Positions 22,268 to 53,214 of a stretch of DNA of 64,000 nt are shown piece after piece. A program made the translations under genes and the position numbers. The DNA comes from Heliocidaris tuberculata (lineage: Eukaryota > Echinodermata > Echinoidea > Camarodonta > Echinometridae): the NCBI GenBank assembly GCA_025618425.1, contig CM046838.1:16517129-16581128 (forward strand). Direction: 5' to 3'. How positions within the stretch are numbered: the stretch's first letter is position 1; each line of letters starts with the position of its first letter. The notes beneath the pieces were generated by a model. The model searched no databases. It had not been told where the DNA came from and was given only the letters and a program-made list of their open reading frames with translations.

Positions 22268-22513
22268 GTTGGGGTCTGCTCGCTATTCATAAGGACCGCT
22301 ATTCATTTAGTCACTCGTTATGGATAGCGGTCCTTATGAATAGCGGTCATTATGACTAGCGGTCCTTATGAATAGCGAAGTAATTTGTATATGGTTTGCT
22401 CACTATTCATAAGGACCGCTATTTATAAAGGACCGCTCATTCATTTAGTCAAGCGTTATGGATAGCAGTCATTATGACTAGCGGTCCTTATGACTAGCGA
22501 GGTTACCCCATCA
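22268..22513. repeat. Foldback element built of ATTCATAAGGACCGCTA units
   Basis: The motif CGCTATTCATAAGGACCGCT and its inverse AGCGGTCCTTATGAATAGCG alternate, with variants, at least eight times in 240 bp. The outer ends (TTGGGGT...CTCGCTA and TAGCGAGGTTACCCCA) are also inverted. Two successive hairpins are separated by GAAGTAATTTGTATATGGTT. Confidence 0.75.
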
Positions 22514-24979
22514 GGTTATCTGTCTAGCTGGGTAAGTCTTGTTTCCCAGTAAATTTGAATTAGATTGAAGAATTACAAATTATATTTATTCAATGAGGAA
22601 TTTCCTCAAATAAACTTACATTTACACACAAAATAATGAATGCTGAACACAAAAGATTATCAAATCAGCATTCAAAACTGTTATTTCTTTTAATCATTCA
22701 TAGCATTTCTGAACACACTTTTTTGTATTTTTTTCTTTACAGTTAACAGTTTGACACATTCATTGAAATATTGAGATCACACAAAAATAAAGTACAAATC
22801 TTTATCACTTTGAAATTTAACACCACTGACTCTTTAACTAACTCTTACTTTATTCTCTTTATATAAAGGTGGCTTTTGTACAACAATGAAAGAGTTTAGA
22901 TCCAAGCTTCAAAAAAAGAGAGGCTTGCTTTATCATAACTTTGCTCAACTAACAAAAATGTTCTTACAGTAGCAAAACCCTATCTGATATCTTACATTTT
23001 ATATTGCACTACATACCTACTCAAATATACACATCTGGGACTATATATTTTATGGAAACTGGGAAAGTAAAGTACAAGTGTCTTACTTCTAATATATGTC
23101 TTTTGTACATGTACTCTAGATAGGAAGGTAGTGCACAATAGTAATGTGATATATGTGACTGGTATTTTGCTGTGTACACAACAAAAACAGGCCAATTCTG
23201 TCCAAATTAATAAATATAAAACACTTTAACATGTGTGAATGCATTTCTTTTTCTCTTTAACATTAGAAATGACTGTGGAAGTATTGTGAGGGCAATCTTA
23301 CAAATTTTCATGTTTTGGAGAGGAAAGCATAACAGATAGGCCTACTACTCTCAAAGAAAAACTTTTCCTACTACTTGATCCATGCCTTTGTTTTCAGTAT
23401 AGTTTCACTTGGTCCATTCAATTCTTTGAACCAAATTAACTTTTGTTTCCTTTCAAAAACCTTTCAAGGACCCATGTCCAAATCTTACAAAGACAAGTGA
23501 ATTAAAGCCTTCTTAAAGGACACAACTAATCCAACAACATTCCAAAGAACTATGTGCTACATTCCTCAGTAATTGCATGCACTTTGCAAACTAAGAGTAC
23601 ATTCCCTTCAGACTTATTAAAAAAAAAAAGAATGAATATACTCCCTTCCCTCTAGAAGTAAATGGTGTCTACATGTACATGTAGCTTCATACAGCACAGC
23701 TTTTCAATGTCACTGTATGTACATGTACATTTACATATGTGCATGTGACTGATACAAATGTAGCATCAAACTCTGAATTGTACCCAGACCTGTTCTATTT
23801 TCTTACAAAACATTCTCTGAACTCAAACACAGTTAACAATCAATGATGAAAAGCGGACTTAACACTTCTGCTCCATACACATGGCAGTTACAACTCTATA
23901 AATGCCTCCATAACACGTACACAATCAGTATTCCAATATATACATCCCTTGCCATCAAAATGGTTCAAATATTTACAATCAACTTCTCATAGCAATACCA
24001 TTCTTCATAACAGTTTAGGGGGAAATTACTTCATTACAATTTACTTTTATCAGCTTCCATATTGCAAGTAAAATATAACCCTCAGTCTCTTGCATATAGC
24101 ACTAACAGAAATGATCCTCTGTATAAAAAAAAAAAAATCCTTCATTTTAAGTACAATTATGGGCAATATATCCACTGATTATTTTGGTTTTACTGTTTTA
24201 TAGGCCATGCTCTACAAGCAAATAAATTAAAGAGTTTCTCCTACAAATCAATAACTGGTTCATTGTACTTATTTTTGTAGAGAATGGCAAGCTACAGAAA
24301 ACACATGTCAATACATGAATCAACAACTACGATACAAAATGAAAGTCTGAGAGTGATTTTTGGCTAGACAAGAAAAATATACAAAGTTGTGCTGGTTTCT
24401 TTTGAAATGATAAAACACCTTTTGAACAATAACACTTTTTGTACAAAAATGCAAAACTGAACATTTTTAACAAATCAGAACTCAATGAAATGAAAAACAA
24501 CACAAGGACTAATAGTATGCATAAATACATGTGAGTGCCTTTGCAAAATATGTAGGTAATATATATATGACAAATATATGTTTTCCTCTAATGGATAATT
24601 AATTTAAACTGGATCATTTTTTGCAGTACTAGTATATTCGCAATCCACATAGCATGTGTCACAAATAGATATGTTAAAACTTAGTTGCGTTCTAACTAAA
24701 GGGTATATAAGATAACCAGAACATCCTTAAATTGATTGTAAAGCAAAATCCCAATTCTGACTTTTTAACTCCCTGAGAAAGCAAGTCAATATTTCAACAA
24801 TCATAAAAAAACAATATTTTGTCCCCTTTTTTTCCAATCAGAATGAAATCAATAATCACAAAAAAGATTCTTTGGTCCAACATGAAAGTACATTTCACAG
24901 TATCTTTTAAGCATCTCACTTCAAAATATCAAATCGCCTCCTAAATAATCAAATGTAAAAGAAATCTGGTTAACAATTT

Positions 24980-25003
24980 TGTATATATATATATATATAT
25001 ATT
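24980..25003. repeat. (TA)n microsatellite
   Basis: A run of about eleven TA units. Confidence 0.9.
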
Positions 25004-26803
25004 TCAAACTATGCTTTCTTAAGAAGGTAACTCACATTTGGGTTAGAGAATGTTCTAGAGCTTAATATCATATTATGACAGGTGTAGACCTAGGATCTAG
25101 TGAATGATATCAAAGGTGATTGAATTCATACAAAATTTTGAATATATAACTGTACTTTTTTTATTGGAACAAACATTTCTCCAAAGAGATGAAAATGAAG
25201 ATTATACATGTATATTGAATGAAGTGTTACAATGGACAAAAAAAAAATCCATAATATTAAATACCTGTTAGCAGATACACAGATATATGGATATTAGTTC
25301 AGAATAGATTCTTGCATATCAAACAAGTATCAGCCACAGAAATATCATCAAAGCCTACCTTATCAAAGGAAAACAGATCATATGTCAGCATACATTATGT
25401 TCCAAACAAAACTAACACCATTTCAACATTAACCAGTTTTTAATAGTATCTTTGTAACAATGCAAAGGATATTGAAATGCTGTTTTCTTCCCCTTTTTTC
25501 TGTAAGTCAAACTGTGCTCTAGATTTATCATAACATCAAAAAGGTTTTTTTCTAAACTTGCAGAAACATAGAAACAGAATACCAAAATTACTTATTAAAA
25601 AAAGTGGCATGGATAATGTAGTTAAACCTTTGACCATTATTTGAGAATGAGTGCATTTTTTGTCTTTATACGCCATGTACAAGTAAACAATGGAGTGCGT
25701 GTATATGGATGGTAATACATGTATGAGGGGGTATGTCAGATGAGAATGTGAAAATATTGTACACTATCTATTTCAAGCTATATTTATTTTATTTTCTATG
25801 AAGAAACTGACAGGCCTATTCTCTATCTCAGGAAAATATCATACGTAAACTGCTAACTTGAAACTGCAGGAGTTTAGTTTTAATAGATATCGTATTTGTC
25901 AGTGTGTGAGAAAGGACTGAAGGTATTTATACATGTATCTATTACTACATAAATGGTAATCATGAGCTATTACCAAACAATTTTATTAATTTTCCTTTTA
26001 TTTTCTTGTTCTGAAGTACAATAGATACACAGAAGTGATCAGATCTAGAAAGAGCATACAACATCACAATCACAAAATTTAACTTATCTTTGGGGAAATA
26101 CATTTACAAGTATGCTTCAACTAGAAGTGATTTTCACATTTCAGAATTTTTTTTTTTTTACTCTTATTTTCCCCAATTGAAACAATCACACACTTGTAAC
26201 CATTGGATGGTGATAGTCTATCAATTAAATTTGTACAACACACATAAAGATTATATACAAACACATCACAACATCAACATTTATACAATCTTCTCCCTCT
26301 CTCTCTCTCTGTACATTTATACAAATAGCATCTTTACCGATTTCCCTTCATAGTCGCTATTTCAGGAAACTCCCAAACTATAACTCATATTCTCTGTACA
26401 CTTGCACTATAATTACATCTTTTCTTCACTTTGCATTTTTTTCCCTTCTTATTAATAACATTAGCTAAGGAAAGGAGCACATGGTTTACAACAATTCAAT
26501 GTCGTCATGTGCCAAGCAGAATGACATTAGCAGAATAAATCCTATTGTATTCAACTATAAATGAAAGATTCTGTTAATGTCAATCTGTCAGGCACATGAC
26601 AATACATTATGATTCATAAATGTATATAAATCTGCTTAAGCAAACAAGGACTATGTTACAATATATACAAATGACAAAAAAAGAAGAAAATATATAATGG
26701 TTTTGTCTTTGGATAGCTAGTCAAGTTGTAAGATTATCAAAAACTTGAGAGTAAATACATCAGAGTATATAGAGAAGTAACAGCAGAGAAACAGCTATTA
26801 CAT

Positions 26804-27185
26804 TTAAAGTGTACCAATCACCTGAAAAAATTAAATTTGTGAACAGCCAAAATGTATAGAATCAACCTCAAATGAAAACTCTTTTACCTGGCCTTCATTG
26901 GGTTGACGGTTACAGAGTAAGAAGAAAATAAAGGAAAACATAAAACCCCCTCGCGCCGAACCCAACTCCGAGTTCGGTTCTGCGCGGGCACTTATTCTAT
27001 GCGAGCACGTAATGGTCTGTCCAGTAGTCTCCTCACAAGTCACTGTAATGTTTATTGGGAGTGTATTTCAACTTGCAATATATCTCTATAGAATCAATAT
27101 TTGATGCTCATGTTTTGAAAATAGTATGGCGACATGGAACCCCTACATACAGGCAACATATTTCTGGGTGATTGGTACACTTTAA
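26804..27185. mobile_element. Family A TTAA element, copy 3 (inverted)
   Basis: Ends TTAAAGTGTACCAATCACC and GGTGATTGGTACACTTTAA. The interior has GAACCCAACTCCGAGTTCGG and GAACCCCTACATAC landmarks found in copies 2 and 4. No functional ORF. Confidence 0.8.
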
Positions 27186-30100
27186 GAAAGCAAGTAACAA
27201 CTCACAATTCTTGTAACCCTCATCTTAAATACAACATTTCACGGATGTTGCTAGGTTGCACTTCAAAATAACCATCAGTACGAGAAATAATAAGTTAGTT
27301 AGCTGCTTATGAATGGCACTTTACAAGTCATAGGAAAAACAATGACTTATTACATGTACCTATTTAAAAAAAAAAAAAATTTAGGAAACGGTTCATAGCA
27401 AATTACAAATAGTGCGGCATCATGCATCTTGATGTACAGAAGCAAATCAAATATTTAAAAACAAAAGCATTTTTGAATAAAATAGGATCATTTTCAAACT
27501 TTATAAATCTGTGAGGCAGAAGAAACATCTTCCATTCATGCATGTTGAATGTTGAGCTACAGGAAACTATATTTTGAACTTGTTAACGTGACCAAACAAA
27601 TAATCTTCAACATTTTCCAAATTTTAGGCAAGTTGTAAGATTTTGCTCTTGATCAGTAGTCTGCAACTTAGCTGAATTATACAGAGAAAGCTTTGCTGTA
27701 CTCCCAAGTATTAGAAATCAAATCTATGATTTCTAAATTCATAATGAACAAGAAATCATAACGTCCAACCATTGGAAGTAATGCAGTCGTGCACTAATCA
27801 TGTATATGTGATTTGTGTACTTGCAAACATACTTGTATGTAAATGTATTATAGACTTTGACTCACAGAAACTTTAAGGGGTATCCCGTTTCTGTATTATG
27901 ATACTTATTTATTGATACCTAGATAAGCTTTTTATGTCAAAACAAAGTACACAGACTTGGTGTCTTTATTGTAGGTTCAGATCCAAGAAAATATGGTGAG
28001 TAAAACCAGCATTTTATTGCAAACTATGAGTGATCATTGGTAGATTCTCTGCCTTTGCAATGCAATCAACTCTTGGCAAGATATTCTCTGCTCTCTCTCA
28101 GAAAATTACACAAGATTTTTATCAAATAAAATGTAAAATTTACTTCAAAATTTGGCACATTAGTAACAAGATGAAAACATGTGACTCTCTGTATTTTTTT
28201 TTCTTTTCATTTCAAACATGGATATTATCCTACTACAAATGGAATTTTTTTACAAAATTTAAGATGCATCTTACCACTAAATCTTTATGACTCCCCTCAT
28301 TTCAAATAAAACCTGATTTAAAGCATTTTTTTTTTTTGTCGGAATAAATTGAAGAGTTATCATCAATACTCTATTCACACGTACCAGTACAGTATAGAAA
28401 CTCAGTATCAATTTTTCATCACTTCGTAGTACTGGGACAGAATAGATGAATGGTCATGCAGTATTATTTCTACAAAAGCATGCTCCTCGACTTTATAGAT
28501 GAATATATATATACATACAATAAGCATGAACTAGAAAATCTTCTTTTAAGACATCACTCTGCATCCCCTCTCACGATAAGAGATGAAGTCTTAAATATCT
28601 TACATAAACTTGCATTGTTTTGACATTGCATATTCTGCCACCCAGTAGTGTACAGATGTAACATTTTATCTTTTTTTAATACAAATAAACAAAACTTTTC
28701 CAGAATGAAGAAGAAACGTTAGTCCTCTTCCCAGTTCTTTCATATACCCTTTCTTTTTTAATAAATATTTTGAAATTATAATTTGGTCCTATCCAAAGCC
28801 AGATCAACATGCACGCCAAACTACATGTAAAAGATTTCTTGAATATTTCACTGAATGAAATAAACCAAATATAAACCAAATTAATGATTGAGATATGATA
28901 ATACCTCAGCAAATAGTGAAATGACGTTATTGCTAACTAGTAAGACACCATGACCCAGCTTTTACTGCGCATAAATTAAACGCTACTAACATCAGTCAAT
29001 ATTGAAAATCCACTGAATTCATATATTTGATGTTTGGAGAGGTTTTAATCCATCAGAAAGTCTTGGGAGATATAATGTCGAAACCAATTCAAGGTATTCA
29101 TGGAAAAAATGAATGTCAACAACTGTCTAGTAAATCAAATGACAACTGTTTGTTATAATACAAAGTACAAGTGAGCTTTGACATATGTGAAAGGGTATAG
29201 AGATCGTGGTTGATTGGTTGCTATAATATGGGCAACAACTTCATGTTAGTCATCCATTTCTTAGTTTCTACCATGTACAGATGTAATATGCATAAATGAG
29301 ATTCGTGTAAAAATTTTTATGGAAGTTAATGTTGACTACTATGTATGTACAGTATACTAAGTATGATGCGTAGTTAGTGTAACTATTCCTTTACAAATGA
29401 GCAATGCAGGATGATAATTTAGTTTTATCTATGAAGTGAATGCAATATTTGTGCGAAAAAATATAAAACCATACATGTATGTCCACAAGAAAAGGGGTTT
29501 AAAGTCCCTTCAACTGCGTAAAATACGGTGACAGAACTAGCACAGTGTCCAGTGTATTAACATACAAGAGTTGATTTTGCTCAATGACATCTTGGAAGAA
29601 AATGCTAACCATGTCAGGTTAAAACATTAACTTGAAGTTGTCAAATTGAAAAGACCTTTATCTTCTCTTGTGGAATGAGGAAAGTAGAGTCTATTATGTA
29701 GGGCAAGTATAGTATAGTAGAGTGACAGTATGCTCTGTAATAGTGTAAGACTATAGTGCTTTGAGTATAAAGTGAAATACATGTACTTTATGGGCTTAAC
29801 TGAAGTAATGTGTAAATATCCTACAAGAATTCATTACTGGTATGGAAGTAAACCAAATAATAAACCAATGCATCAAACAGGGAAGTATGCAGTTGAAATT
29901 GGAGTACATAATGGCAGATTCTACAAAGTCCTTCTGCCTCTTGAAGTATAATTAAATCTATGCAGTGATTAATGCAGGGTTATCCAATCAACAATGACAA
30001 ATACTTTGCCATGTAGTGATCATCCAATTTTATAATCTTCCTCCAAAGACAGTACAACACAGATATTTTTAGTTTCGTTCTAAAAGCACGACACCTATTT

Positions 30101-31190
30101 GGTTTCTTTTGTGAGAAAGAGAGTGAGTGCATAACATAGGTACCTGGTTTATTAATTCATTATATTTATCTAACAATGAGGGCAGCATTCACACTCTTAC
30201 ACAAAAGGCAAATCACTGAAAGGAAGACAGAAAATTTACAATTTACAGTAGAAAAATAATAATAATCCACACATTTGCAATCCTCTGTATGTTTTATGAT
30301 CTACCATTCACTGACTGAACACACTATTCAATACATGTACATGTATCTCTGTATGCATATTATTTCAATTCACTACACCTATTAATATGCAGTGCAGATG
30401 AATTGCAAAAGAGTACCTAATGGGGAGATATTTTGAATATATAAACATTTTAGTTCCTTATTCTGGTCTTCTCTTGTTTTCTTCTTCAGAACATGAGAAA
30501 GACTGAATATTGAGCAGCCTGTTTTTAATGCTTTTCTCAGCCTAGCAGTTTCACTGATGCCCAAATCAAAACCTTTCAAAGTTTCAAGCCTCTGAAACCA
30601 TCTTTATAATGTACACCTAATAAAAAGCGAGCTTTGCCCGTTGTTCCTTCCTCCACTGGAAAAAAAAAATTGACCAAAGTTCATTGTTGAAGTCTACTCT
30701 TTAGGGTATTATGAAATCTAATTTATGATACGATGAGAGATGGGATATGAGCCAACTTGGAATCACACTGAGAGCTTTGTCTGAATTGAGTCAGGGTCTG
30801 ATGTCAAATCTCCTGGATTAAGCAATTATCAGATCTATGAGAGTTGCCTTTCGGTACATACTGCCATGTTTAACAGCTTCATTACAATTCAAGTGGTCAT
30901 TCAGTCATGAGAGCAAAACAAAAAAAGAGCTTGCATATCAATGATAATCATAAAAGAATTTTGACACAACTATGGCACACACAGTCAATCAATAGCATGT
31001 TATCAAACACACTCAATATGGACCATACTTTTAAACACACTTTAAACATCATTTGCTTGTATCTAGAAAACGGAGTCAAGTTATATTCCCCTTCTCTATT
31101 CTGGTAACTTGACTTTCTCAGAGGTCAGAATGTTTTGTGTTGACATTCAGTACACCTCTTCATATAACTACTGATGCTCCAAATAAACGG

Positions 31191-31222
31191 TTTATTTTTA
31201 CAATGATGCATATACCTTTATT
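31191..31222 (-). promoter_or_regulatory. Candidate STK11 polyadenylation signals (AATAAA, two)
   Basis: AATAAA occurs on the minus strand at 31217-31222 and 31191-31196, about 400-430 nt past the STK11 stop. These are the closest canonical hexamers I see. Whether they are used is not visible from sequence. Confidence 0.35.
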
Positions 31223-31620
31223 TTATGTACACTGGGTGGGATCGATTCACTTAGCATCAGGTGTTCCCACTTTTCTCTGAAGGAGATTGTCTGTTGCTGC
31301 TTGACACACCGCTAGCCAGGATACATTTCTGTAACAACATCTACAAATGCCACAAGCTTCTTTTGTTAATGAAAAAAAAACCTCCTGAACATGGATGATG
31401 ACTCTGACCAAAAATAAAACTCAAGACTTCAAACTGAGCGAACACAAAAATCCTACTTTCTCTGCACATGAACAAAACCCTTTCTGTCACTTGATGAAGA
31501 AATCCATCATGTCCTGGCCCGACCATCACCACAGCAAAATGGACACTCCCCCATCATGCAATGGAGTGATCTACATGCTTGCATAGAGCACAGCATGAAG
31601 AGGGCTGAGGTGGGAATGTT

Positions 31621-49669
<18,049 letters not shown>

Positions 49670-49869
49670 CTGTATTGGAAAGAATCAAAGGTGAAATAAC
49701 AATTATTTGCAAAGATGTAAAAAAAATAAGCAGAAAATCTGGACATTCACAATCTACAATAAACTATATTACATACAAGTACAGTCCACCTTGGGAATAA
49801 AAGCAAAGAGCTGCTCACCAGCAAAATCACAGCATTTCTATTTTTTTGTGTGTTTTATCGATTACAAGT

Positions 49870-50155
49870 TTAAAACTTCATAATCTTTACAATCCTGGGT
49901 GGGCTTTCCCCTTCAGGCCAAACTGGACTTGGTAATCATGTCGAATAATTTTCTGTATTACAACCAAAGAACACATTCTTGCACTGGCTCTCTTTATTAT
50001 ATGAGAGTGGGAGCTACAGTTTCAGGGGATAATCACTCCAGCCCCCATCTATTTTTTTTCCTTTTTTTTTTCACTCAATAAATTTACCGGTATGGGTTGC
50101 TTTGGAAACTATACATTAAAAGCCTTTAAACTAAAAGCAAATGCTTCTTGATCAG
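49870..50155. repeat. Segment duplicated at 54335-54640
   Basis: Landmarks such as AAAACTTCATAATCTTTACA, GGGTGGGCTTTCCCCTTC, GGATAATCACTC and AAAGCAAATGCTTCTTGATC occur in the same order in both places. The copies differ by point changes, a poly-T length difference and a hairpin insertion present only at 54.4 kb. Confidence 0.85.
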
Positions 50156-50201
50156 TCGTTGATAATACGACAAACAAGAGTCTGGAGGGACTAGGCCCAA
50201 G

Positions 50202-50232
50202 CAGGGAAATGTAACTAAGTTACATTTCCCTG
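50202..50232. mobile_element. 31-bp perfect hairpin flanked by 7-8-bp direct repeat
   Basis: The sequence opens CAGGGAAATGTAACT, has one central base, and closes AGTTACATTTCCCTG. It is bordered by GGCCCAAG (50194-50201) and GGCCCAAG (50232-50239, sharing the last G). CAGGG termini and an 8-bp duplication are hAT hallmarks, so this looks like a pair of hAT terminal repeats with no interior. Confidence 0.65.
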
Positions 50233-51152
50233 GCCCAAGCAAATGAATTGGAGAAAACAATCAGGCTATATGTCAGTCTAGATATGTTTGTTTGAAGAGA
50301 TAGGTTCCTCTCTAGACTCGGGATACATTCAAAACATTTCCTTCAGGAAAGACTGCATCCCTATGGGACAACTGAATGTGTAGTTGACCTTTCAGATATC
50401 CCCTGAAACAATAATCCATGTGGAGTAATCAAGTCTTCTATAAAAAGATGTTGATTACAATATCCCATTTTCTTAATTGTCTCCCATTTCTTCTTTCCAT
50501 CAGTGTTCAGTAGTGATCAACATTTGCTCTGGTGACCTGGTGACATTTGCTTACGGCTGTATTTTGTCATAGTTTAAAGGCCAAGTCCACACTAATATCA
50601 AGTTGATTTGAATAAATAGAGTAAAATTAAACAAGCATTTAACAGTGAAAATTTCACTGAAATCGGATGTAAAATAAGAAAGATATGGCATTTTGTAGAT
50701 TTGCATTATTTCATAAAACAGCGATATGCAAAACATGGGGGGTATGCAAATGAGTGAACTGATGATGTCCCACACTCACTTTTCCTCATGTATTTTATTA
50801 TATATGAAATTTCAAATATTTCAATTTTTATGGATGTGATAATAAAGAATCTCTCCCTTGTATCAAAACAATACTGATGATTTTACATGTTCCATAAGGA
50901 GTCAAACCACGTTTTACATTATTGAAGCAAAAAATTGAAATAAATATTTCATATCATACAAGTGAATGAGTAAATTACGCAATGCGTAATAAATGTCCCC
51001 GCCGAAAGTGCAGATCTGTGGAAATTAACTAGCCTGAAACTTAAAACTTTAGTGAATAAAATAATAATGTTACTGCATGCAAAAGAAGAGAATACCAACA
51101 ATGCATGTATACAACTGAAATATAAAACATGAAAACATTATGAACCTTCAGC

Positions 51153-52034
51153 ATTTTGAATAAATTTGCATAAATTTGCATGAATAATGAATTTCAAAAT
51201 TCTGTGTAGAAGTTTGGAAGCCCCCACCCAGCCCTACCAGATAAAACAATCGGAATCAAAATCCGATGTGAAATAGAGGAGAAGTAGCATTTTTTGTCAA
51301 TTTTGAATAAATTTGCATAAATTTGCATAATTAATGAATTTCAAAATTCTGTGTAGAAGTTTGGAAGCCCCCACCCAGCCCTATCAGATAAAACAATCGG
51401 AATCAAAATCCGATGTGAAATAGAGGAGAAGTAGCATTTTTCGTCAATTTTGAATAAATTTGCATAAATTTGCATAATTAATGAATTTCAAAATTCTGTG
51501 TAGAAGTTTGGAAGCCCCCACCCAGCCCTATCAGATAAAACAATCGGAATCAAAATCCGATGTGAAATAGAGGAGAAGTAGCATTTTTCGTCAATTTTGA
51601 ATAAATTTGCATAAATTTGCATAGTTAATGAATTTCAAAATTCTGTGTAGAAGTTTGGAAGCCCCCACCCAGCCCTATCAGATAAAACAATCGGAATCAA
51701 AATCCGATGTGAAATAGAGGAGAAGTAGCATTTTTCGTCAATTTTGAATAAATTTGCATAAATTTGCATAATTAATGAATTTCAAAATTCTGTGTAGAAG
51801 TTTGGAAGCCCCCACCCAGCCCTATCAGATAAAACAATCGGAATCAAAATCCGATGTGAAATAGAGGAGAAGTAGCATTTTTCGTCAATTTTGAATAAAT
51901 TTGCATAAATTTGCATAATTAATGAATTTCAAAATTCTGTGTAGAAGTTTGGAAGCCCCCACCCAGCCCTATCAGATAAAACAATCGGAATCAAAATCGG
52001 CCAAGAAATGACGGAGAAGTAGCATTTTCTAACA
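51153..52034. repeat. Six tandem 147-bp units
   Basis: The marker CCCCCACCCAGCCCTA starts at 51221, 51368, 51515, 51662, 51809 and 51956, each exactly 147 bp apart. Each unit has two TAAATTTGCATAAATTTGCAT steps, TTCAAAATTCTGTGTAGAAG, and ACAATCGGAATCAAAATC. The units are nearly identical; the last diverges at its end (GGCCAAGAAATGACGG). Confidence 0.95.
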
Positions 52035-52046
52035 TTTGAGCACACA

Positions 52047-52086
52047 CGGACAGACGGACGGACGGACGGACGGACGGACGGACGGA
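52047..52086. repeat. (GGAC)n microsatellite
   Basis: About ten GGAC units directly 3' of the 147-bp array. Confidence 0.95.
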
Positions 52087-52534
52087 CACACACACGCACA
52101 CACGTACGGAGCCCGTTTCATAGTCCCCTCGCGAACTTCGTTCGGCGGGGACAAAAATACATAAGGAAAAGTGAGTGTGTGACATTATCGGTTCACTCAT
52201 TTGCATACCGCCCATGTTATGCATATCACTGTTCAAGAAATAATGCAAAACTTCAAATGCTGTAACTTTCTTATTTTAAAACTGATTTCAATAAAATTTT
52301 CACTGTTATGCTTGTTTAATTTTACTCCATTTATTCAAATCAACTTGATATTAGTGAGGACTAGGCCTTAAGGGTAACAGCATGGATTGCGATAGTGTTA
52401 TAAGTTTAGGAAATGTGTGTTATATGTTTAGGATAAGAGATAGAGTTAGGGTTAGGTTTATAGCTAGTGAGTCCAGGAATTTACCTAAAAATAGGGATTG
52501 AACATGCAGCAATTGTCGCTGAAACATACATGTA

Positions 52535-52872
52535 GGTCCCGCTCTCATTACGAGATTGGAAAGTGGATCGCGCTATCGTGGGGCAACCCATGGCGCACTA
52601 TGGAGGTCCACTGGCACACGGCAGGTTGTCATCTGCAGAGGTTAGCCCGATCTATCTTGGCACTCTCTGCAAAGGTGAATGCGAATTGGCTTGCTCTACA
52701 ATGTAGATCGCACTAATCTTGTGGAGCACCCCCTAGAGATGGTCCAGCGGTCCGCTGTTTTGGATCACTGTGGATCGCACCTAAACGACGTCGCCGCATT
52801 CTCACCTTAGAGATGGCGCGATCTACATGTAGCGTGTGCTAGAGCGCACTATCTCAGTAAGAGAACGGGGTC
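52535..52872. mobile_element. TIR element, about 340 bp
   Basis: Starts GGTCCCGCTCTCATTACGAG and ends with the inverse CTCAGTAAGAGAACGGGGTC. The interior repeats GGATCGC/GCGATC motifs. GC content is well above the surroundings. No ORF. Confidence 0.6.
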
Positions 52873-52965
52873 ATACATGGTGTGTATGTTGTATAATCTG
52901 AAATATTATGTTTGTAGGACTTAGGCCTACATGTACATGTGACCTTAAAAATATGTCTATTTATC

Positions 52966-52991
52966 TGTCTCTCTCTCTGTCTCTGTCTCTC

Positions 52992-53047
<56 letters not shown>
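52966..53047. repeat. (CT)n microsatellite
   Basis: About 80 bp of CT with scattered TG; open Leu/Ser-rich frames here are artefacts. Confidence 0.95.
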
Positions 53048-53050
<3 letters not shown>

Positions 53051-53214
53051 GCTTTCTATCTCATTTTTACTCTACACTTCTAGGCCGTTATCTTGTAAAA
53101 TATTTGTTGAATTTTTCCTCCCTCACTGCAGCTCTACAGGATTGCAGTTAAAAAAAACGAATAACAGTACATGTACCTTTGGATGCTTTTACAACAATTT
53201 GGATACGTAATGTA

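Larger units (their letters stand above)
17865..31620. other. Convergent spacer between INIP and STK11, including both 3' UTRs
   Basis: No coding exon was recognised in these 13.7 kb. From 17865 to 22560 the DNA holds a small palindromic MITE, a 172-bp tandem repeat split by a family B element, a GC-rich TIR element, a long purine tract and a foldback element. From 22560 to 31620 it is AT-rich and unusually poor in repeats (one family A copy at 26804), which would fit a long STK11 3' UTR or conserved spacer. Possible minus-strand AATAAA signals lie at 31217-31222, 31191-31196 and 22585-22590. Confidence 0.5.
50994..52153. mobile_element. Pearl/Helentron-like element with 147-bp tandem core
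   Basis: The ends are TGTCCCCGCCGAA and its inverse TTCGGCGGGGACA. The core is six tandem units of 147 bp, followed by (GGAC)n and (CA)n microsatellites and a short palindrome-bearing tail (GCGAACTTCGTTCGG). A tandem core followed by an ACGG-type microsatellite is the plan of pearl elements of bivalves, now placed with Helentron-derived non-autonomous elements. Assignment is by architecture only. Confidence 0.6.
50574..52371. mobile_element. TTAA element (AAGTCCAC family) carrying a nested satellite element
   Basis: The left end TTAAAGGCCAAGTCCACAC and right end, inverse of TTAAGGCCTAGTCCTCAC, continue as inverted arms of about 230 bp (ACTAATATCAAGTTGATTTG; GAAATCGGATG; CATTTCTTATTTTA-type blocks; AGTGAACTGATGATG). 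A second element (50994-52153) is nested in it. Without the insertion it would be about 640 bp. Confidence 0.75.

Noticed and set aside
51153..52034. CRISPR-like regular array
   Set aside because: The 147-bp units are contiguous and nearly identical without unique spacers, the genome is eukaryotic, and no cas genes are present.
52908..53210. Leu/Ser-rich ORFs
   Set aside because: Translations of a (CT)n microsatellite.
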